A DNA stretch of 64,000 nt from an uncultured Enterobacteriaceae bacterium (GTDB lineage Bacteria; Pseudomonadota; Gammaproteobacteria; Enterobacterales; Enterobacteriaceae). Positions 59,405 through 64,000 of the stretch are shown here, in pieces. The first letter of the stretch is position 1. Each line of letters opens with the position of its first letter. The notes under the pieces are model-generated. The model ran no database searches. It was not told where the DNA came from and was given only the letters and a program-made list of their open reading frames with translations. The translations under genes and the position numbers were made by a program. The stretch lies in NCBI GenBank assembly GCA_947631255.1, contig CANRKT010000010.1:1-64000 (forward strand), read 5' to 3'.

Positions 59405-59899
59405 ATGGTAGACAGTAAAAAGCGCCCTGGCAAAGATCTTGACCGCATCGATCGTAATATTCTGAACGAATTACAAAAAGACGGACGCATTTCAAACGTT
59501 GAACTTTCAAAACGTGTGGGTCTTTCACCAACGCCATGTCTTGAACGTGTGCGCCGTCTGGAACGACAAGGCTTTATTCAGGGCTATACGGCTCTGTTGA
59601 ACCCTCACTATCTGGATGCATCACTTCTGGTATTCGTTGAAATCACGCTGAACCGTGGCGCGCCTGATGTGTTTGAACAATTTAACTCAGCAGTACAGAA
59701 GCTTGAAGAAATTCAAGAATGTCATCTGGTATCCGGTGATTTTGACTATCTTCTCAAAACCCGCGTACCAGACATGTCTGCGTACCGTAAATTGCTGGGT
59801 GAAACCTTGCTGCGTTTGCCGGGCGTGAATGACACCCGTACTTACGTCGTAATGGAAGAAGTGAAACAGAGTAACCGTCTGGTTATTAAAACCAGGTAA
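59405..59899 (+). CDS. lrp: leucine-responsive regulatory protein Lrp
   Basis: Lrp is a global feast/famine regulator that wraps DNA as octamers/hexadecamers in response to leucine. The 164-residue protein has the HTH in ISNVELSKRVGLSPTPCLERVRRLE and the RAM domain (CHLVSGDFDYLLKTR) that binds leucine, and is practically the E. coli sequence. It is followed by ftsK. Confidence 0.98.
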   Translation: MVDSKKRPGKDLDRIDRNILNELQKDGRISNVELSKRVGLSPTPCLERVRRLERQGFIQGYTALLNPHYLDASLLVFVEITLNRGAPDVFEQFNSAVQKLEEIQECHLVSGDFDYLLKTRVPDMSAYRKLLGETLLRLPGVNDTRTYVVMEEVKQSNRLVIKTR

Positions 59900-59939
59900 T
59901 ACTGTCCAGGTGCAAAGCTAGTGTATTTTGGTTACACTC

Positions 59940-59955
59940 CTGGGAATACATACAG
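59940..59955 (+). promoter_or_regulatory. LexA (SOS) box upstream of ftsK
   Basis: CTGGGAATACATACAG fits CTG-N10-CAG. The E. coli lrp-ftsK region has a similar LexA site (the dinH locus) in this position. It lies 65 bp before ftsK. The left half (CTGG) is weaker than consensus (CTGT). Confidence 0.7.
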
Positions 59956-60019
59956 CAACAGTCCCGGTATGGTCCGGTTCTGTTGTTCCCATTGAGTTTG
60001 AGAACCTGGAGAGCCTTTC

Positions 60020-63000
60020 TTGAGCCAGGAATATACTGAAGATAAAGACGTAACATTAACGAAACTGAGCAGCGGACGCCGACTACTTGAAGCGTTACTG
60101 GTACTTGTTGCCTTGTTTGCTATCTATTTGATTGTTTCATTACTCAGTTTTAATCCCTCTGATCCCAGCTGGTCACAAACGGCGTGGCATGAGCCTATCC
60201 ATAATCTCGGTGGAATACCCGGTGCGTGGCTGGCGGATACATTGTTCTTCATCTTTGGTGTTATCGCTTATACCATTCCGATAATTATCATCGGCGCTTG
60301 CTGGTTCACTTGGAAACAGCGGGATGCAGAATATTTCGTTGATTATTTTGCGGTATCACTTCGCCTGATTGGTGTGCTTGCTATGGTCCTGACTTCCTGT
60401 GGGCTGGCGGCTATCAATGCAGATGATATCTGGTATTTTGCTTCCGGTGGGGTAATAGGAAGTCTGCTGAGCACGGTTCTGCAACCGCTGCTGAATAGCA
60501 GTGGTGGAACTATTGTTTTGCTGTGTGTCTGGGCCGCGGGGCTGACGCTATTTACTGGCTGGTCATGGGTTACTATCGCGGAAAAGATAGGCAGCTTCAC
60601 ACTTAAGATTTTGACCTTTGCCAGCCACCATACTCGCCGGGACAATACCTGGCAGGACGACGACGAGTATGAGCAATCAGAGCCCGAACCCGAAAAACAG
60701 CCTTCCCGGCGAACTCGTATGTTACGAGGTGCGGTAACACGCAGACAGAAGCTCTCGCAAAAATTCAAGCCCCAGCATGGAACTAACGTTGATGAAGCGT
60801 TATTTTCAGGCAAGCGTATGGATGATGAAGAGGGCGAAGTTGTTGCTCCTGCCGTCCGTGCGGATACTGACGATGTGTTATTTTCCGGAAATTCAGCCTC
60901 TGACTCGTCGCTGCAAGATGATCCGTTATTCAGTGGTCGCTCAGTACAAGACGATCCCCTGTTTAATGGGCAGTCGGTTTTTGAGCCTGGCAGAACATCC
61001 CCTGATGCAGAACCTCAACCAGCCAGGACGGAACTCTTTATGCCTGCTGCGATGATGGATGAGGTCATTGCGGCCCCTGAAGCGGAAATACGCTCTTATG
61101 CACCAGAGCCAGCACCGATGCCAGAGTCTCAGTGGGCTGCTCCTGAGCCTGAATTTGTCCAGGCTGTACCGCAACCAGAGCAAGTACCAGCCCCTGTTTA
61201 TGATACAGCCATGCACAATGACTCTGTGTCAGATGTCATGGTCGAGCCTGAAATCAGTCAGCCAGAACCTTTAGCAGACACTAAATATATTCGTCCGCCG
61301 CTTTACCATTTTGAAGAGGTAGAGCAACAGCGAACCCGTGAACGTGAACAGCTGGCCGCTTGGTATCAGCCGATCCCAGAGCCTGAACCAGAGCCTGAAC
61401 CCTATCGCTATTCTGCGCCAAAGCCGCACCCATCGGCTACGACTCCGGAACCTTCGCTGGCGGAGATGTCTGTTGCTACAGCGAGTGCAGTTCCGGTGAG
61501 TACTGTCGCTGAAACGGTGAAAACGGCAGCGGCAAGCGCTTTTACTCCTGCATTCGGCAACGCCCCGCGTCCCCAGGTCAAAGAGGGAATTGGTCCACAA
61601 CTACCACGACCCAATCGTGTTCGGGTGCCTACGCGTCGTGAGCTGGCCTCTTACGGTATTAAACTGCCATCTCAGCGTATGGCAGAAGAACAAGCTCGGC
61701 AGGGTCACTCTGTGCAGGAAGCTGTACCGGTCAATGACGAGCACGAATTGCAGCAACGTGAACTGGCTCGCCAGTTTGCCTCCCAGCAACGGCAACGTTA
61801 TGGCGACTATGCTGACGACGACATGGTTACAGACGAGCGGGAGATAGCAGAAGCTGAGTTATCACCTCAGTTTGCTGCCCAGCAGCACCATAGCCACTAT
61901 GCCGAAGATGGGGCAGTCGAGATGGAAGCTGAGTTATCGCGTCAGTTTACTGCTCAACAGCAACAGCAACATCAACAGCAACATCAACAGCAACATCAAC
62001 AGCACCATAGCCACTATGCCGAAGATGGGGCAGTCGAGATGGAAGCCGAGTTATCGCGTCAGTTTACTGTTCAACAACAGCAACGCTATAACAGCCAGCC
62101 AGCAGCATCGCATGCGGCTCCGTTTTCACTGGATGACTTTGATTTTTACTCACCCATGAAAGAGCTGGTTGATGATGGCCCGCTCGAGCCGTTATTTACC
62201 CCTATTGCTGAGCCTGCTATTTCGCAGCAGAGTCCAAATGCTACCAATGCACCGAGTTCAGCACAGCCACACACGGATATACCTGCTGCGGCACATTCAG
62301 CGACATCTGCGCCGCAGTATCGGCCCGAACCGACTGTTCCACCGAAATCGGCAGCAGAAGAAAGTTTACTTCATCCTTTCCTGATGCGTAATGGCGACAG
62401 TCGGCCACTACAAAAGCCGACCACGCCATTACCGTCACTGAATTTGTTGTCTTCACCTCCGGCGACTGTAGAACCTGTTGATGCATTTGCGATGGAGCAA
62501 ATGGCGCGTCTGGTTGAGGCTCGGCTGGCGGACTACCGTATCAAGGCAGATGTGGTCGATTATTCTCCAGGTCCGGTTATCACGCGCTTTGAACTCGACC
62601 TTGCGCCAGGGGTGAAAGCGGCCCGTATTTCCAACCTTTCACGCGACCTGGCACGTTCACTTTCGACAGTCGCAGTACGTGTCGTTGAGGTTATCCCCGG
62701 CAAACCATACGTAGGCCTGGAATTACCCAATAAAAAACGACATACCGTGTATCTGCGTGAAGTGCTGGATTGTCCGGCGTTTCGTGATAGCAGTTCACCT
62801 TTGACGGTGGTGCTGGGCAAAGATATTGGTGGTGAGCCGGTAGTAGCCGACTTGGCGAAAATGCCTCACTTACTGGTGGCTGGTACGACCGGTTCTGGTA
62901 AGTCGGTTGGTGTGAATGCCATGATCCTCAGTATGTTGTATAAGGCGAAACCTGAAGATGTTCGCTTTATTATGATCGACCCGAAAATGCTCGAGTTGTC

Positions 63001-63898
63001 GGTGTATGAAGGGATCCCTCATCTGTTGACCGAAGTCGTAACAGACATGAAGGATGCCGCTAATGCGCTGCGCTGGAGTGTGAATGAGATGGAACGTCGT
63101 TATAAATTAATGTCCGCTCTCGGGGTGCGTAACCTTGCGGGCTATAACGAGCGAGTGCTGGAAGCTGAAAAAATGGGACGACCAATTCCAGATCCTTTCT
63201 GGAAGCCGGGTGACAGTATGGAAATCAGCCATCCGATGCTTGAGAAGCTCCCGTATATCGTGGTGCTGGTGGACGAGTTTGCCGACCTGATGATGACAGT
63301 CGGTAAAAAAGTGGAAGAACTGATTGCCCGCCTGGCGCAAAAGGCTCGCGCCGCAGGTATTCACCTGGTGCTGGCCACCCAGCGTCCTTCAGTTGATGTG
63401 ATTACGGGGTTGATTAAAGCGAATATTCCAACCCGTATCGCCTTTACCGTCTCGAGTAAAATTGACTCACGTACCATTCTCGATCAAGGGGGGGCGGAGT
63501 CTCTGCTGGGGATGGGGGATATGCTTTACTCGGCACCGAACTCAACCACACCTATTCGTGTACACGGTGCTTTTGTTCGTGACGAAGAAGTTCATGCGGT
63601 GGTTCAGGACTGGAAGGCACGTGGACGCCCACAATATATCACCGGCATTACTGCTACCGAGGGCACTGAAGGTGGCGGCGGGCTAGAAGGGGATGAAGAG
63701 TTAGATCCTCTGTTCGATCAGGCAGTGGCTTTTGTCGTCGAAAAACGTAAAGCATCAATTTCTGGTGTTCAGCGTCAGTTCCGCATTGGTTATAACCGGG
63801 CGGCGCGGATCGTTGAACAGATGGAAGTTCAGGGAATTGTCAGCCCGCAAGGACATAATGGTAATCGTGAGGTTCTGGCTCCTCCACCGTTCGAATAA
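60020..63898 (+). CDS. ftsK: DNA translocase FtsK
   Basis: FtsK couples division to chromosome dimer resolution: it anchors at the septum, pumps DNA to dif and activates XerCD. The 1292-residue protein (E. coli 1329) starts at a TTG ([19 protein letters not shown]). It has about four N-terminal membrane helices (to about residue 200), a long Pro/Glu/Gln-rich linker (about 200-830), the RecA-like motor (Walker [10 protein letters not shown] at about 955, [24 protein letters not shown]), and the C-terminal gamma wHTH ([24 protein letters not shown]) that reads KOPS. The linker carries a 117-bp tandem duplication and a Gln/His microsatellite. Confidence 0.97.
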   Translation: MSQEYTEDKDVTLTKLSSGRRLLEALLVLVALFAIYLIVSLLSFNPSDPSWSQTAWHEPIHNLGGIPGAWLADTLFFIFGVIAYTIPIIIIGACWFTWKQRDAEYFVDYFAVSLRLIGVLAMVLTSCGLAAINADDIWYFASGGVIGSLLSTVLQPLLNSSGGTIVLLCVWAAGLTLFTGWSWVTIAEKIGSFTLKILTFASHHTRRDNTWQDDDEYEQSEPEPEKQPSRRTRMLRGAVTRRQKLSQKFKPQHGTNVDEALFSGKRMDDEEGEVVAPAVRADTDDVLFSGNSASDSSLQDDPLFSGRSVQDDPLFNGQSVFEPGRTSPDAEPQPARTELFMPAAMMDEVIAAPEAEIRSYAPEPAPMPESQWAAPEPEFVQAVPQPEQVPAPVYDTAMHNDSVSDVMVEPEISQPEPLADTKYIRPPLYHFEEVEQQRTREREQLAAWYQPIPEPEPEPEPYRYSAPKPHPSATTPEPSLAEMSVATASAVPVSTVAETVKTAAASAFTPAFGNAPRPQVKEGIGPQLPRPNRVRVPTRRELASYGIKLPSQRMAEEQARQGHSVQEAVPVNDEHELQQRELARQFASQQRQRYGDYADDDMVTDEREIAEAELSPQFAAQQHHSHYAEDGAVEMEAELSRQFTAQQQQQHQQQHQQQHQQHHSHYAEDGAVEMEAELSRQFTVQQQQRYNSQPAASHAAPFSLDDFDFYSPMKELVDDGPLEPLFTPIAEPAISQQSPNATNAPSSAQPHTDIPAAAHSATSAPQYRPEPTVPPKSAAEESLLHPFLMRNGDSRPLQKPTTPLPSLNLLSSPPATVEPVDAFAMEQMARLVEARLADYRIKADVVDYSPGPVITRFELDLAPGVKAARISNLSRDLARSLSTVAVRVVEVIPGKPYVGLELPNKKRHTVYLREVLDCPAFRDSSSPLTVVLGKDIGGEPVVADLAKMPHLLVAGTTGSGKSVGVNAMILSMLYKAKPEDVRFIMIDPKMLELSVYEGIPHLLTEVVTDMKDAANALRWSVNEMERRYKLMSALGVRNLAGYNERVLEAEKMGRPIPDPFWKPGDSMEISHPMLEKLPYIVVLVDEFADLMMTVGKKVEELIARLAQKARAAGIHLVLATQRPSVDVITGLIKANIPTRIAFTVSSKIDSRTILDQGGAESLLGMGDMLYSAPNSTTPIRVHGAFVRDEEVHAVVQDWKARGRPQYITGITATEGTEGGGGLEGDEELDPLFDQAVAFVVEKRKASISGVQRQFRIGYNRAARIVEQMEVQGIVSPQGHNGNREVLAPPPFE
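61883..62070 (+). repeat. tandem 117-bp repeat and Gln/His minisatellite in the ftsK linker
   Basis: The sequence from 61883 (CAGCACCATAGCCACTATG...) is repeated in frame at 62000 with a 117-bp period, nearly identical over about 70 bp of its second unit. Each unit encodes [20 protein letters not shown]. The first unit ends in three 12-bp repeats CAACATCAACAG (61967-62002), encoding Gln-His-Gln-Gln. Confidence 0.9.
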
Positions 63899-63952
63899 CG
63901 CCGCGAATATGAGACCATCACCGGATAGGCTGAAGGATTTAGAGGAAAGATA

Positions 63953-64000
63953 ATGAAAAAAGTAGTCATTGCCTGTGCACTGTTTACCGCGATGATCGGC
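63953..64000 (+). CDS. lolA: outer-membrane lipoprotein carrier LolA, N-terminus only
   Basis: The last 16 codons of the window read MKKVVIACALFTAMIG, a signal peptide behind GAGGAAAGATA, 54 bp after ftsK. LolA, the periplasmic chaperone that ferries lipoproteins to LolB, follows ftsK in E. coli. The mature protein lies outside the window, so identity rests on context and the signal peptide. Confidence 0.75.
   Translation, partial: MKKVVIACALFTAMIG

Noticed and set aside
61883-62070. Repeat array as a CRISPR
   Set aside because: The repeats are in-frame coding sequence of ftsK without unique spacers.

Overview
The window is a chromosomal stretch of an Enterobacterales bacterium. Almost every gene has a close counterpart in the E. 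coli K-12 min 18-20 region, in the same relative order: rlmF-glnQPH-dps-rhtA-ompX-mntS/mntR, then ybjI-ybjJ-rcdA-rybB-ybjL-grxA-rimK-ybjN-ybjO-rlmC-artJ-artMQIP-amiD-ybjS-ybjT-ltaE-poxB-ybjD-ybjX-macAB-cspD-clpS-clpA, then infA-aat-cydC-cydD-trxB-lrp-ftsK-lolA. Moderate GC, AT-rich spacers, gene losses relative to E. coli and interspersed intergenic repeats suggest a lineage outside the Escherichia/Salmonella core, perhaps Erwiniaceae-like. The genus cannot be fixed from this sequence alone.

Layout. Positions 1-2460 are accessory: the end of an IS3-family element, two tandem secreted YbiJ-type (DUF1471) genes with the scar of a third, and a wHTH fragment of a lost PfkB-type kinase. Positions 2.7-12.3 kb hold rlmF, the glutamine ABC transporter with a sigma54/NtrC control region, a multiply disrupted dps pseudogene, rhtA, ompX, the small manganese gene mntS beside mntR, a GNAT enzyme, a ybjI stub, and the ybjJ/rcdA pair. 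Positions 12.6-18.7 kb hold the sRNA gene rybB with a sigmaE promoter, ybjL, grxA, rimK, ybjN, ybjO and rlmC. Positions 18.7-22.6 kb are the arginine transporter genes with ARG boxes. Positions 22.7-38.4 kb run from amiD to clpA.

From 38.6 to 52.9 kb a 14-kb sugar block sits between clpA and infA, where E. coli has the tRNA gene serW: araBAD, araC, araFGH and ytfQRT-yjfF. The araC-araB intergenic region keeps the full E. coli looping layout (araO2, araO1, CRP, araI1, araI2) with matching spacing. Co-localisation suggests one furanose/pyranose scavenging module with two ABC importers feeding an arabinose catabolic operon.

From 53 kb to the end lie infA, aat, cydDC, trxB, lrp with a long structured leader, ftsK with a LexA box and a repeat-rich linker, and the first codons of lolA.

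No tRNA, rRNA, CRISPR array, prophage or recognisable defence system was found. The most notable observations are the decay of dps, the ara-ytf insertion in place of serW, the ybjI stub with a mutated catalytic motif, the unannotatable-by-length genes mntS and rybB, and a family of about 110-125 bp intergenic repeats, two of them in the ytf operon.
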